From Permianibacter aggregans (lineage in GTDB: Bacteria; Pseudomonadota; Gammaproteobacteria; Enterobacterales; Permianibacteraceae), in assembly GCF_009756665.1 (NCBI RefSeq), contig NZ_CP037953.1, forward strand, positions 2,604,001 through 2,668,000: DNA of 64,000 nucleotides, in the 5' to 3' direction. The notes beneath the pieces were generated by a model. That model had not been told where the DNA came from and ran no database searches. It saw nothing but the letters and a program-made list of their open reading frames with translations. This document shows positions 1-8,135 of the stretch, piece after piece. How positions within the stretch are numbered: the first letter of the stretch is position 1; each line of letters opens with the position of its first letter. The position numbers and the translations under genes are program-made.

Positions 1-138
1 ACGCACGTCCGGTGCGATGGCAACGGCCATTTCGCCGCTGTTGGCGGCGCGCACCTCATAACCGCTACGTTCCAATAATTCACCTAACACGGCGAGATTG
101 GTGCTGTTGTCATCGACGACCAGAATACGACCTTTCAT
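1..138 (-). CDS. Response regulator receiver domain, N-terminal fragment
   Basis: The minus strand reads openly from an ATG at 138 to the window edge, giving 46 residues. They begin MKGRILVVDDNSTNLAVL, the beta1/alpha1 part of a CheY-like receiver with the acidic pair (DD) that binds magnesium. The phosphorylated Asp and any output domain lie outside the window, so it could be a stand-alone regulator or part of a hybrid kinase. It is transcribed in the same direction as oxyR, 58 bp downstream of it. Confidence 0.75.
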   Translation of the reverse strand, partial: MKGRILVVDDNSTNLAVLGELLERSGYEVRAANSGEMAVAIAPDVR

Positions 139-196
139 GGGTCCGTCTTCCCGCTCTACTGTTTCTACAGTCTAGAACGCATTAGTGGCTTTGCCA

Positions 197-1090
197 TTAC
201 GCGACTTGTCGTACTTGTTCGTAGGCTTTGCGCAGCGCCTGAATCAGCAATACCAGCGATTGCCGGCGGGCGGTGCTGGCGCGATAAACGAGCGCCACCT
301 GACGGCTGGGGGCATCCTTGATCGGCAGGTAGCGGATGCCGTGATCGTCCTGGCGCAAGGCCATCTCCGGCAGCAAGGTCACGCCGAGGCCGCTGGCGAC
401 CATCTGCCTTAAGGTTTCCAGGCTACTGGCCTTGAATGTCGTCGATTCATGGGCGCCGGCCAGTTGGCAGACTTCCAGCGCCTGATCGCGCAGGCAATGA
501 CCGTCTTCGAGCAGCATCAGCGACAATCCGTGCATATCGTCGACGCTGACTGATTTGCGCTTGGCCAGCGGGTGATCCTTGGCCACCGCCAACCAGAATG
601 ATTCTTCCAGCAACGGCACGGCGTCGAGCCCTTCGTAGCGAATCGGCAGCGCCAGCAACGCCGCATCCAGCTCACCGCTTTGCAGTTGCGAAAGTAAGTT
701 CGGGGTTTTGTCTTCGACCAAATAGAGCTTCAGATCCGGCAGGCGCTTGCGCACCATCGGCAATACTTTCGGTAGGTAGTAGGGGGCCAAAGTTGGGAAA
801 GCGCCGATGCGCAATTCTCCGACGGCCGGGTCGCCGGCACTTTTCGCCAGTTGCACCAGGCCATCGGCTTCCTGCAATACGCGCCGCGCGCGGCCGACAA
901 TTTCCTGACCAATCGGCGTCAAGCGCACACTGCGGTGGTCGCGTTCGAATAACGCGGTGCCGAGGTGTTCCTCCAGCTTTTTGATTTGCTGACTCAAGGT
1001 CGGCTGCGAGACATAGCAGGCTTCAGCGGCCTTGCCAAAATGCTGATGGTCGGCCACAGCGACCAGATATTGCAGATCACGAAGATTCAT
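197..1090 (-). CDS. oxyR: OxyR, LysR-family peroxide sensor and regulator
   Basis: This is a 297-residue LysR-type regulator. A winged helix-turn-helix occupies residues 1-60 (MNLRDLQYLVAVADHQHFGKA, SQPTLSQQIKKLE), followed by a substrate-binding-like sensor domain. The redox pair is present as GHCLRDQALEVC, Cys199 and Cys208, at the same numbers as in E. coli OxyR. In that family these form a disulfide under hydrogen peroxide and switch on antioxidant genes. It is divergent from a peroxiredoxin gene with an OxyR-like site between them, so it most likely controls that gene and itself. Confidence 0.95.
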   Translation of the reverse strand: MNLRDLQYLVAVADHQHFGKAAEACYVSQPTLSQQIKKLEEHLGTALFERDHRSVRLTPIGQEIVGRARRVLQEADGLVQLAKSAGDPAVGELRIGAFPTLAPYYLPKVLPMVRKRLPDLKLYLVEDKTPNLLSQLQSGELDAALLALPIRYEGLDAVPLLEESFWLAVAKDHPLAKRKSVSVDDMHGLSLMLLEDGHCLRDQALEVCQLAGAHESTTFKASSLETLRQMVASGLGVTLLPEMALRQDDHGIRYLPIKDAPSRQVALVYRASTARRQSLVLLIQALRKAYEQVRQVA

Positions 1091-1111
1091 TACTGCCTCA
1101 AAAAGTGATCA

Positions 1112-1148
1112 ATAGGTTTTGTCTATCAAGCTGATTAATCCAATCCAA
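1112..1148. promoter_or_regulatory. Probable OxyR operator in the oxyR-peroxiredoxin divergent region
   Basis: The sequence ATAG-N7-CTAT-N7-ATTA lies at 1112-1137, just upstream of the oxyR start. The family consensus is four ATAG/CTAT-type elements at 10-bp spacing. The first two match exactly, the third partly (ATTA), and the fourth (about 1145-1148, CCAA) weakly. Position and spacing fit autoregulation of oxyR plus activation of the peroxiredoxin gene. This is a match by eye; no footprint is known. Confidence 0.6.
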
Positions 1149-1214
1149 TTCCGAATGCAAGGACTTTCGCGCAACATGCGCTCCAGTTCAGTCACTGACG
1201 GCAAAGGAAACACG

Positions 1215-1319
1215 ATGCTTCTGGCCTGTAAACAGTGGCTGCTCGATGCCTGGCGCATCGAGGAAGAACATAGCGAAACGCGTTTTCCCGACGCTTTGCT
1301 GCTCAACGAACTGATTTGA
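1215..1319 (+). CDS. Possible 34-residue leader ORF before the peroxiredoxin gene
   Basis: A short ORF starts at ATG 1215, nine bases after an AAAGGA-type ribosome-binding site, and ends 26 bases before the peroxiredoxin ATG. The peptide starts MLLACKQWLLDAW and is rich in Leu and acidic residues. I recognise no family. It would lie in the 5' leader of the OxyR-activated transcript. It could be a small translated gene, a leader peptide or chance; the evidence is only position and ribosome-binding site. Confidence 0.25.
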   Translation: MLLACKQWLLDAWRIEEEHSETRFPDALLLNELI

Positions 1320-1345
1320 TTCAAACCATCAACAGGAGAAATCAC

Positions 1346-1885
1346 ATGTTATCTGTAGGGGCAAAATTTCCAGCGTTCAATCTGAAAGGCGTGGTCAGCA
1401 ACGACATCAATAACGCCTTCGTGGATTTGAACGAAAAAAGCTACGCCGGCAAATGGTTGGTCGTGTTCGCCTGGCCAAAAGATTTCACGTTCGTCTGTCC
1501 GACCGAAATCGCTGAGTTCGGCAAACTGAACAGCGAATTCAATGATCGCGACACACAAGTGCTGGGCTTGTCGACCGACTCGGAATTTGTGCACCTGGCG
1601 TGGCGCCAGCACAAAGAAGAACTGAACAGCCTGCCGTTCCCGATGCTGGCCGACATCAAGCGCGAGCTGTCCGACGCGCTCGGCATTCTCGACCCGGTTG
1701 AAGGCGTGGCCCAGCGCGCGACGTTCATCGTCGACCCGGAAGGCATCATCCGTTTCGTCATGGTCACCGATTTGAGCGTCGGCCGTAACGTCAAAGAAGT
1801 GATCCGCGTGCTCGACGCGCTGCAAACCGACGAGCTCTGCCCGTGCAACTGGCAGAAAGGCCAGGACACGATCAAGGTCGCCTAA
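1346..1885 (+). CDS. ahpC: Peroxiredoxin, AhpC type
   Basis: This is a 179-residue thiol peroxidase of the AhpC/TSA family. The peroxidatic Cys51 is in FVCPTEIAEF, and Cys165 and Cys167 sit near the C terminus (ELCPCNW) as resolving candidates. Start ATG 1346 follows an AGGAG site by six bases; the reading frame extends ten codons further upstream but without a better start. An alkylhydroperoxidase D gene follows and no ahpF flavoprotein is nearby. This resembles the AhpC-AhpD pairing known from actinobacteria, in which AhpD re-reduces AhpC. Expression is likely OxyR-controlled. Confidence 0.93.
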   Translation: MLSVGAKFPAFNLKGVVSNDINNAFVDLNEKSYAGKWLVVFAWPKDFTFVCPTEIAEFGKLNSEFNDRDTQVLGLSTDSEFVHLAWRQHKEELNSLPFPMLADIKRELSDALGILDPVEGVAQRATFIVDPEGIIRFVMVTDLSVGRNVKEVIRVLDALQTDELCPCNWQKGQDTIKVA

Positions 1886-1920
1886 AGAGCTGCCGCGCGA
1901 GTAGCGCGGTACGCTGATCA

Positions 1921-1970
1921 CCCTCCCCCCTCGCGGCGGAGGGTGGCGTGTAACGCCGGGAGAGGGGGCT
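1921..1970. repeat. C/G-rich interrupted palindrome between ahpC and ahpD
   Basis: The intergenic segment contains CCCTCCCCCCTCGCGGCGGAGGG followed by more G-rich sequence (GGGAGAGGG). It can fold into hairpins and resembles the CCCTCTCCC/GGGAGAGGG palindrome after the TRAP operon at 15977-15999. It may attenuate transcription between ahpC and ahpD, or be a small dispersed palindrome. Confidence 0.4.
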
Positions 1971-2040
1971 GCCGATTACGCACCGTCCTCTCCAACCCCA
2001 ATTACCCCCGGCGGCCAACCCGCCGACCCAGGAGCCCAAT

Positions 2041-2571
2041 ATGTCCATTGAAACCCTGCGCGCGGCCCTACCGGATGCCGCCAAAGATATCCGCTTGAAC
2101 CTGTCGACCGTATTCACGGCCGAAGGCGCGCCGGATTTGACCGATGGCCAACGCGCCGCCATTGCCCTGGCCGTTGCCTACGCCACCCGCAATGATCGCG
2201 TCGCCACCGCCGTCGAAGCCGAAACCAGCGAGCTGCTCGACAACCAGCACCGCGAAGCGGCCCGCATCGCTGCGACGCTGATGGCGATGAATAACGTTTA
2301 CTACCGCTTCATTCACCTGGCCGAAGACGAAGCGCTGCGCAAGCTGCCGGCTCGCCTGCGGATGAATGGTCTCGCCCAGCATGGCATCGCCAAGCTCGAC
2401 TTCGAGTTGATGGCCTTGGCCGTGTCGGCCGTTAACGGCTGCGGCATGTGCATCGAGTCGCACATCCATGAAGTGCGCAAGCACGGCGCCAGTGATCTGG
2501 CCATCCAGTCCAGCGCCCGTATCGCCGCCGTGTTGGTCGCGACGGCGCAAGCGCTGTCACTGCCTGCTTAA
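2041..2571 (+). CDS. ahpD: Alkylhydroperoxidase D (AhpD)
   Basis: This is a 176-residue all-helical AhpD/carboxymuconolactone-decarboxylase-fold protein. It has the redox motif CGMC at Cys134-Cys137 followed by ESH (His141), the catalytic cluster of the AhpD family. Known AhpD proteins use this CXXC pair as a thiol reductase or peroxidase partner for AhpC. It starts 155 bp after the peroxiredoxin stop with a GGAG site (CCAGGAGCCCAAT) before the ATG. The genes probably form a two-step peroxide-detoxifying pair. Confidence 0.92.
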   Translation: MSIETLRAALPDAAKDIRLNLSTVFTAEGAPDLTDGQRAAIALAVAYATRNDRVATAVEAETSELLDNQHREAARIAATLMAMNNVYYRFIHLAEDEALRKLPARLRMNGLAQHGIAKLDFELMALAVSAVNGCGMCIESHIHEVRKHGASDLAIQSSARIAAVLVATAQALSLPA

Positions 2572-2714
2572 GTGTCTTACCCCACGGCGTTGCTTTCCCG
2601 GACGCCGCTTTTTATCTCCTGAACCGGCGTGCTGGCTTTTCTGCGGTGCGCCGGTTTTCTTTTTCCGGCTCGAATGGGGATAATGCGCGCCCTTTTGCTT
2701 TTGCCGAATTGCCC

Positions 2715-3611
2715 ATGTTCCGTTCGTTCTGTCTGTACCGCATCAAACCCGACGCCCTGCCTGATTTGCCGACGCTGGAAGCAGCGCTGCAAGAACACCC
2801 GTTCACGCCCTGCGGCAACACCGAACCGCAGCGGGTGGGCTGGGTGCCGGCACTCGACGACGACAGCTCGGCCTTCGTGCACAGCAATGATGGCGCCATG
2901 TTGATCCGTCTGCGTGAACAGCGCCGTTTGCTGCCAGCTGGTGTTATCCGCGAACAATTGGAAGAACAGGTGCGCGAACTGCAGGAAAAAGAAGGGCGCA
3001 AACTCGGCAAAAAAGAAGTGGCGCGTTTGAAAGATGAATTGACGTTTTCGTTGCTGCCACGCGCGTTCACCAAAACCGATGAAACGCTTTCCGTATTGTT
3101 GCCAAAAGAAGGCTTGATCCTGGTCGCCGCCAGCAGCCTCAGTCGAGCGGAATTGTCATTGAACGCGCTGCGTCTGGCGCTCGGTTCGCTGCCGGTTTCC
3201 CGGCCAGCATTTTCGGCGCCTATTCCTGCATTCTTGACCGCCTGGCTGAAAGGCGAACGTGATATGCCCGGCGGCTTTACGCTCGGTGAATCCTGTGAAC
3301 TGGCTGATGAGGAAGGCGTCGTCCGTTGCAAAGGCATTGAACTGGTCAGCAATGAAGTGCGCGGCCATTTAGAGGCCGGCCGTGATGTACGCAAGCTGCA
3401 ACTGAATTTTGAAGACAGCGTCGATTTGGTTGTACAGCAAGATGCCCGTTTTACCGGTTTGAAAATGTCTGAACGCTTGCGCGGTGAATTGGATGCGCAA
3501 TTTGGTGATGATAAATTCGCCAACCTCGATGCCGAGTTTTCATTGTGGCATTTGACGATGACGCGTTTGCTGAATCGTTTGTTGCCGGCAATTGGCGAAA
3601 CGGCCAGCTAA
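2715..3611 (+). CDS. rdgC: RdgC, recombination-associated DNA-binding protein
   Basis: This 298-residue protein matches RdgC along its length. Recognisable stretches are FTPCG, GWVPAL, LLPRAF and the C-terminal DADF/E-FSLWH region. RdgC forms a ring-shaped dimer that binds double-stranded DNA and limits RecA function. Start ATG 2715 is chosen because MFRSFCLYRIKPD aligns with the family N terminus; a longer frame to 2646 would add an unrelated leader. It stands alone between ahpD and a convergent kinase gene. Confidence 0.93.
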   Translation: MFRSFCLYRIKPDALPDLPTLEAALQEHPFTPCGNTEPQRVGWVPALDDDSSAFVHSNDGAMLIRLREQRRLLPAGVIREQLEEQVRELQEKEGRKLGKKEVARLKDELTFSLLPRAFTKTDETLSVLLPKEGLILVAASSLSRAELSLNALRLALGSLPVSRPAFSAPIPAFLTAWLKGERDMPGGFTLGESCELADEEGVVRCKGIELVSNEVRGHLEAGRDVRKLQLNFEDSVDLVVQQDARFTGLKMSERLRGELDAQFGDDKFANLDAEFSLWHLTMTRLLNRLLPAIGETAS

Positions 3612-3639
3612 GGCGGCGGGCGAAAAATTTGTTGTCAAC

Positions 3640-3725
3640 GTGCGTAGGTTGGCGCTGAGCGTAGCGAAGCCCAACAATGCTCTAGTGGTAGCTGTTGGGC
3701 TTCGCAAAAAAACGCTGTGCCCAAT
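3640..3725. repeat. Intergenic hairpin repeat (GCGAAGCCCAACA palindrome)
   Basis: A perfect 13-bp inverted repeat (GCGAAGCCCAACA at 3664-3676 and its complement at 3693-3705) lies between the convergent rdgC and srkA genes, with a further GTTGGCGCTGAGC arm upstream. It lacks the usual T-run on the plus strand, so it is more like a dispersed palindromic unit than a textbook terminator, though it may still end both transcripts. Confidence 0.5.
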
Positions 3726-3741
3726 CTGCCAGACCAATGAA

Positions 3742-4710
3742 TCACTGCGCTTGCAACAAACGCAATTGTTCCTGCAGTTGCTTGATATGGTCAGCAAAAT
3801 AATTTTCCTGGGCGAACCACGGGAAGTGACGCGGGAAAGTCGGGTCACTCCAGCGCTCAGCCAGCCAGCCGGTGTATTGCATCAGGCGCATGCTGCGCAG
3901 CACTTCGGCGAAACGCCATTGTGACCAATCGAATTCACAAAACTGCTCATACTCATCGATCAATAGCGCTCGATCTTCGATGCTGTCGGCCAACATCCAT
4001 AAGTCCTGCACGGCCGGTGCCGTTCGGCAATCATCGAAATCGACCAACAGCACACCATCACCGGTCCACAGAATATTGCCTGGATGCAAATCACCGTGGC
4101 AGCGCTGCCAGCTTTCCTCGGGCAGGCGTTGCAGCCAGTCTTCACAGAGTTCGGCGAGCTCAGTGCTGATCAGCGCGTAATCGTCGCGGTAACGCGCCGG
4201 CAACATCGCTGAATTGGCGGCGACCTTGATCGGGGCTTGGACGAATTGTTCGACGTTCAGTTTTGGTCGCGCCGAAAATGAACGGGTTTTGGCGCAGGCA
4301 TGCAAGCGACCAGCGGTGCGGCCCATGATCGCCAGCTGTTCTTCATTACCGGCTTCGAACGCGCGACCGCCGCGCTGCGGAAATACCGCGAAGAAAAAAT
4401 CCTGATAATCAAAACAACTGATGCCATCGCGCACATGCGGCAGGATCACCGGCACATCGGCATCGGCCAGTTCAAACAAAAACTGATGCTCTTCGTTGAT
4501 CTGACGCAGATTCCAGCGCTTCGGCCGGTAGAATTTGACGACGTGTTTATTGCCATCGGCGTCGCGAAACGCGTAAACGCGATTCTCGTAAGAATTCATC
4601 GGCTGCAAGGCAGCGTCCGGTTGAAAACCGAACGCTTCCAGCGCGTTCAGAACGCAATCCGGCGTCAGCGCCGCATAGGCGTGCGTCAGTTCAGTTTGAT
4701 TTGAGTCCAT
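3742..4710 (-). CDS. srkA: SrkA/YihE-type stress-response serine/threonine kinase
   Basis: This 322-residue APH-fold kinase matches the YihE/SrkA family. Visible elements are the ATP-site strand with HVVKFYRPKRW, the catalytic loop CHGDLHPGNILW and the magnesium-binding LLVDFDDCR. E. coli SrkA counters MazEF-dependent programmed death after Cpx stress. Start ATG 4710 (MDSNQTELTHAY) is chosen from the family N terminus. It overlaps the 3' end of the upstream MATE gene by 25 bases, so the two are probably co-transcribed. Confidence 0.88.
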   Translation of the reverse strand: MDSNQTELTHAYAALTPDCVLNALEAFGFQPDAALQPMNSYENRVYAFRDADGNKHVVKFYRPKRWNLRQINEEHQFLFELADADVPVILPHVRDGISCFDYQDFFFAVFPQRGGRAFEAGNEEQLAIMGRTAGRLHACAKTRSFSARPKLNVEQFVQAPIKVAANSAMLPARYRDDYALISTELAELCEDWLQRLPEESWQRCHGDLHPGNILWTGDGVLLVDFDDCRTAPAVQDLWMLADSIEDRALLIDEYEQFCEFDWSQWRFAEVLRSMRLMQYTGWLAERWSDPTFPRHFPWFAQENYFADHIKQLQEQLRLLQAQ

Positions 4711-6014
4711 GCCCGTTGCCGCCACAGGAATACGAAGATCATCGTCTGGATAAAGCGGTAAGCAATATACAGACTCCAGATCACCAGTATGCCATGACCG
4801 CCGACCGGACCGGCCAGATAAGCCAGCGGCAGGAACACCAGCCACTGCATGCCGAGCGACACCAACATGGTCGTGCGGGTGGCGCCAGCACCTTGAATGC
4901 CATGGAACATGACGACACCGAGCGCATCGAAAATCAGGCTGATGGCAATCAATCTGAGCGGTGTGATGCCCATCTCGGCGACCAATGCGTCATCAATAAA
5001 GGCGGCAATGATCTCCGGCGCAAAAATCGCCATCGGCAGACCAATCAGCAGCACCGTCAGCATCGCCAGCTTGCTGACATCCCAACCCCAGCGGTAGGCA
5101 TCTTCGGGTTCATTGCGACCAAGTGCCTGACCCACCAAGGTCGCCGCTGAGATGCCATAAGAAAGGCAGGGCAAGTAGGCAACCAGCGTGACGTTGACCA
5201 ACACGTTGGCCACGGCCATTTCGCCAGTGCCAACCATACCGACAATCCAGAACAGTGTCGTGAAGCCAAGCGCATAGAAAAACTGCTGGGCGCTGGCCGG
5301 TAGCGACACTTTGATGATCGTCTGCATTGTTTCTTTCGATGGCAGCGAGGCCATGAAACCGTATTGCTTGGTGTGACGCAGCGCGTAAGTGATATACATC
5401 GCGGTGCCGCAATAGAGTGACAGCGTGGTGCCCAAACCGGCGCCGAAGGTACCAAGCGCAGGAATGCCGAACTTACCGAATATCAGCACATAATTCAGTG
5501 CGATGTTGATTGCGTGCATGACGATCAGTGTCATGAAATAAAAGCGCGCCAGTTTGATCGCGCTCCAGTAGGCGCGGAACGAAAAGTTCATTGCCATCGC
5601 CGCGATGCCAGCGATGCGTGCCTGCAAATACGGTGTGCCCTGGGCAATCACTTCCGGATCGGTGCTAAGCTGAGCCATGATCAGCGGCGATAAAAAGATC
5701 AGCAAGATTGCCAGCGGAATGGTCGTGACGACAATCAAGGTCAGCGCGCCATTGAGCGGTCGCGCAGCGATATCGGTGCGGCCTTCGCCCATACGTCGGG
5801 CGACCATCGCCTGCACACCGGCAGAAAGACCAATGAACAACGCCGCCAACATCCAGTTGGTGTAACTGGTGATGCCTACTGCCGCGACGGCGACGTGGCC
5901 GACATGACCAACCATATACATATCGACGAGGTTCAGGATGTTCTGGGAGATCATGCCGCCCATGACGGGCAGGGTGATGTGCATGATTTGCGATGAACGT
6001 TCCCGGTCGAGCAC
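4686..6014 (-). CDS. MATE-family efflux transporter
   Basis: This 442-residue protein has about twelve hydrophobic segments in two similar halves, the normal size and shape for a MATE (NorM/DinF-like) multidrug/sodium or proton antiporter. The N terminus (MLDRERSSQIMHITLPVMGGMISQ, shown by MITLP-type residues) and the repeated A-x-G-x-R-x-E-like stretches between helices fit the family. It precedes and overlaps the srkA-like gene. Substrate cannot be read from sequence. Confidence 0.9.
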   Translation of the reverse strand: MLDRERSSQIMHITLPVMGGMISQNILNLVDMYMVGHVGHVAVAAVGITSYTNWMLAALFIGLSAGVQAMVARRMGEGRTDIAARPLNGALTLIVVTTIPLAILLIFLSPLIMAQLSTDPEVIAQGTPYLQARIAGIAAMAMNFSFRAYWSAIKLARFYFMTLIVMHAINIALNYVLIFGKFGIPALGTFGAGLGTTLSLYCGTAMYITYALRHTKQYGFMASLPSKETMQTIIKVSLPASAQQFFYALGFTTLFWIVGMVGTGEMAVANVLVNVTLVAYLPCLSYGISAATLVGQALGRNEPEDAYRWGWDVSKLAMLTVLLIGLPMAIFAPEIIAAFIDDALVAEMGITPLRLIAISLIFDALGVVMFHGIQGAGATRTTMLVSLGMQWLVFLPLAYLAGPVGGHGILVIWSLYIAYRFIQTMIFVFLWRQRAWTQIKLN

Positions 6015-6171
6015 GACGGACTTCCCTGTTGTGGGGTATTGGGCGCAGAGGGTGGCCAGTGTAGCACTGGAGTTGGGTGGGGTTAGCGTAACTATGTCAT
6101 AGCGGTTGGGGCCGTGGCTTTAAAGTGTTCGGCTATCTGTGATGAATTTTCGGATGAGTTTGGAGCGATTC

Positions 6172-6495
6172 CGAGCTTTGCCGGGTCTCGCCCCGGCGGG
6201 CGACCTACTTTTGTACAGCACATTCATGTGCTGTACCCCTTCGGGGTTTGCACGAAAAAGCGCTCCTGCGCTTTTTTCTTGCTCGCACAAGCAAAGTAGG
6301 CAAAAGAAGTGCGCCCCAACTGCGCCAGAAAAACTTTGATGCTTCGACCAAGCCGTTCCGGCATCGACATGATTCCAGCTCGGGCCGTGCTGACTCGGCA
6401 TCCATGCCTCGACAGCACTACAACCGCTGTCCCTGCGGTTGTACCCGGCTTACATCATGCCGCTGCCGGCTGGCGCAGACGGGGACCCCGTTTTT
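6172..6495 (+). repeat. Dispersed intergenic repeat, copy A
   Basis: About 330 bp beginning GCCGGGTCTCGCCCCGGCGG and ending GCAGACGGGGACCCCGTTTT. Two further copies lie at 16040-16299 (same orientation) and 16478-16733 (inverted). Shared landmarks are GCAAAGTAGGCAAAAGAA, the GACTCGGCATCCATGCC block, the hairpin ACAACCGC-TGTCCCT-GCGGTTGT and the GGGGACCCCG end. No credible protein is encoded; frames open on both strands only by composition. It fills most of the 680-bp gap between the MATE and metK genes. Copy A is interrupted by a three-hairpin insert at 6213-6278. Confidence 0.8.
6213..6278 (+). repeat. Three-hairpin module inside repeat copy A
   Basis: Three hairpins follow one another: GTACAGCACAT-TC-ATGTGCTGTAC (11-bp perfect stem), CCCCTTCGGGG (a C-UUCG-G type tetraloop), and AAAAAGCG-CTCC-TGCGCTTTTT. 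The module is absent from copies B and C of the host repeat, so it is an insertion. A second version with the same loops but different stems occurs at 44645-44712. Confidence 0.6.
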
Positions 6496-6660
6496 CTTTT
6501 CGATTTTTGTGACTTCGAGAAAACGCGAAAAGATGTTGATGGCAGAGTGGTGAGCGGAACGAAAAGATCTTCTCTTTTCACAAAGGGAGAAGATGTCATG
6601 AAGTGACAGATGAGGGATTTTTCGGAAAGTAAAATACGAGAACAATAAACGTACCGAAAA

Positions 6661-6685
6661 CAAAGGGCGCCGACGGCGCCCTTTG
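6661..6685 (-). terminator. Rho-independent terminator after metK
   Basis: The palindrome CAAAGGGCGCC-GAC-GGCGCCCTTTG lies nine bases beyond the metK stop. On the minus strand the stem is followed by TTTGTTTTC. It fits an intrinsic terminator for metK. Confidence 0.8.
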
Positions 6686-6694
6686 TAGATTGGC

Positions 6695-7900
6695 TTACAG
6701 CCCCGCGTCTTTACGCAGCGCTTCCGCTTTATCTGTGCGTTCCCAGGTAAAGGTGTTGTAAGTTTTCACTTCACCGTTCTGGTGTTTGAATTTCAGTGTG
6801 CCCGGTTTGCGACCGAAGTGGCCATAAGCTGCAGTTGGTGCGTAAATCGGGTTCAGCAGATCGAGCTGTTTGATCAGGCCATATGGGCGCAGATCAAAAT
6901 GGCTGCGAATCAGTTCAACGAGCAAATCATCGCTGATTTTGCCGGTGCCGAAGGTGTTGACCGAAATCGAGGTCGGTTCAGCAACGCCAATCGCGTAGGA
7001 CACTTGAATTTCGCAGCGATCGGCAAGGCCGGCGGCAACGATGTTTTTCGCGACGTAACGACCGGCGTAGGCGGCCGAGCGATCGACTTTCGATGGATCT
7101 TTTCCGGAGAACGCACCGCCACCGTGACGGGCCATGCCGCCATAGGAATCAACGATGATTTTGCGACCGGTCAGGCCGCAGTCGCCAACCGGACCGCCGA
7201 TTTCGAAATTGCCGGTCGGGTTGATGTGGAACTTGGTGCCTTTGTGCAGCCATTTTTCCGGCAGCACCGGCTTGATGATGTGTTCCAGCACTTGCTTGCG
7301 CAGTTCTGCCAGTTTCACTTTCGGTGAATGCTGGGTGGAGAGCACAACGGCATCAACGGCAACCGGCTTGCCTTTTTCGTAACGGAAGGTCACTTGCGAT
7401 TTCGCGTCCGGGCGCAGCCATTCCAGTTTGCCTTTCTTGCGCACTTCCGCTTGGCGTTCAACCAGGCGATGCGAGTATTCAATCGGCGCTGGCATCAGCG
7501 CTTTGGTCTCGTTGGTCGCGTAACCGAACATCAGGCCTTGATCGCCGGCGCCTTGATCTTCGGGTTTGGCGCGATCGACACCGCGGTTGATGTCGACACT
7601 TTGTTTGCCGATCAGGTTCAGCACGCCGCAGGTGTGGCCGTCAAAACCGACTTCCGAACTGGTGTAACCGATATCGCAAATAACGTTGCGGACCAGCTCT
7701 TCCAAATCCACCCAGGCGCTGGTGGTGATTTCGCCAGCGACGATCGCAACACCGGTTTTGACCAGGGTTTCGCAGGCAACGCGGGCGTATTGGTCTTCGG
7801 CAATAATGGCATCGAGCACGGCGTCGGAAATCTGATCCGCGACTTTGTCCGGGTGGCCTTCGGAAACGGATTCAGAGGTGAAAATACGGTATTCGGACAT
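6695..7900 (-). CDS. metK: S-adenosylmethionine synthetase
   Basis: This 401-residue MetK makes S-adenosylmethionine from methionine and ATP. Family signatures are visible: [14 protein letters not shown] near the N terminus, [12 protein letters not shown], and [19 protein letters not shown] in the C-terminal third. It is slightly longer than the usual 380-390 residues, through short loop extensions such as [14 protein letters not shown]. It is divergent from the two SAM-dependent peptide methyltransferase genes across a 235-bp region. I saw no SAM riboswitch in that leader. Confidence 0.97.
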   Translation of the reverse strand: MSEYRIFTSESVSEGHPDKVADQISDAVLDAIIAEDQYARVACETLVKTGVAIVAGEITTSAWVDLEELVRNVICDIGYTSSEVGFDGHTCGVLNLIGKQSVDINRGVDRAKPEDQGAGDQGLMFGYATNETKALMPAPIEYSHRLVERQAEVRKKGKLEWLRPDAKSQVTFRYEKGKPVAVDAVVLSTQHSPKVKLAELRKQVLEHIIKPVLPEKWLHKGTKFHINPTGNFEIGGPVGDCGLTGRKIIVDSYGGMARHGGGAFSGKDPSKVDRSAAYAGRYVAKNIVAAGLADRCEIQVSYAIGVAEPTSISVNTFGTGKISDDLLVELIRSHFDLRPYGLIKQLDLLNPIYAPTAAYGHFGRKPGTLKFKHQNGEVKTYNTFTWERTDKAEALRKDAGL

Positions 7901-8135
7901 TGACGATCCTCAACAGCAAAACGGGAAGATGGCGGCCTTGTACGAGAGCCTTGTTTAAGGCGATTGATACGGGGGCTGGGCCGAAAAGCGGCATAGTCTA
8001 CTCCGTTTAGCCGTCCAAATCATCCATTTCGGCGAAAGATTGTGCAACGCCCTGGCACGCCGGTGCGCACTGGCGTTTCCTTTGCCGGGCAATGGCGTTA
8101 ACGTAGCAAGCTATTGATAACAACAAGGAAAACGC

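Noticed and set aside
2612-3523. 303-residue minus-strand frame across rdgC
   Set aside because: Ser/Arg-rich shadow of RdgC.
3664-3705. Standard terminator after rdgC
   Set aside because: The stem is perfect but lacks a following T-run on either strand in the usual place; described as a repeat instead.
6100-6660. Short frames of 60-100 residues in the 6.1-6.7 kb gap
   Set aside because: They lie within the dispersed repeat, differ between copies and have no coding features.
7901-8135. SAM riboswitch before metK
   Set aside because: The leader is short and I could not find the conserved junctions of a SAM riboswitch.
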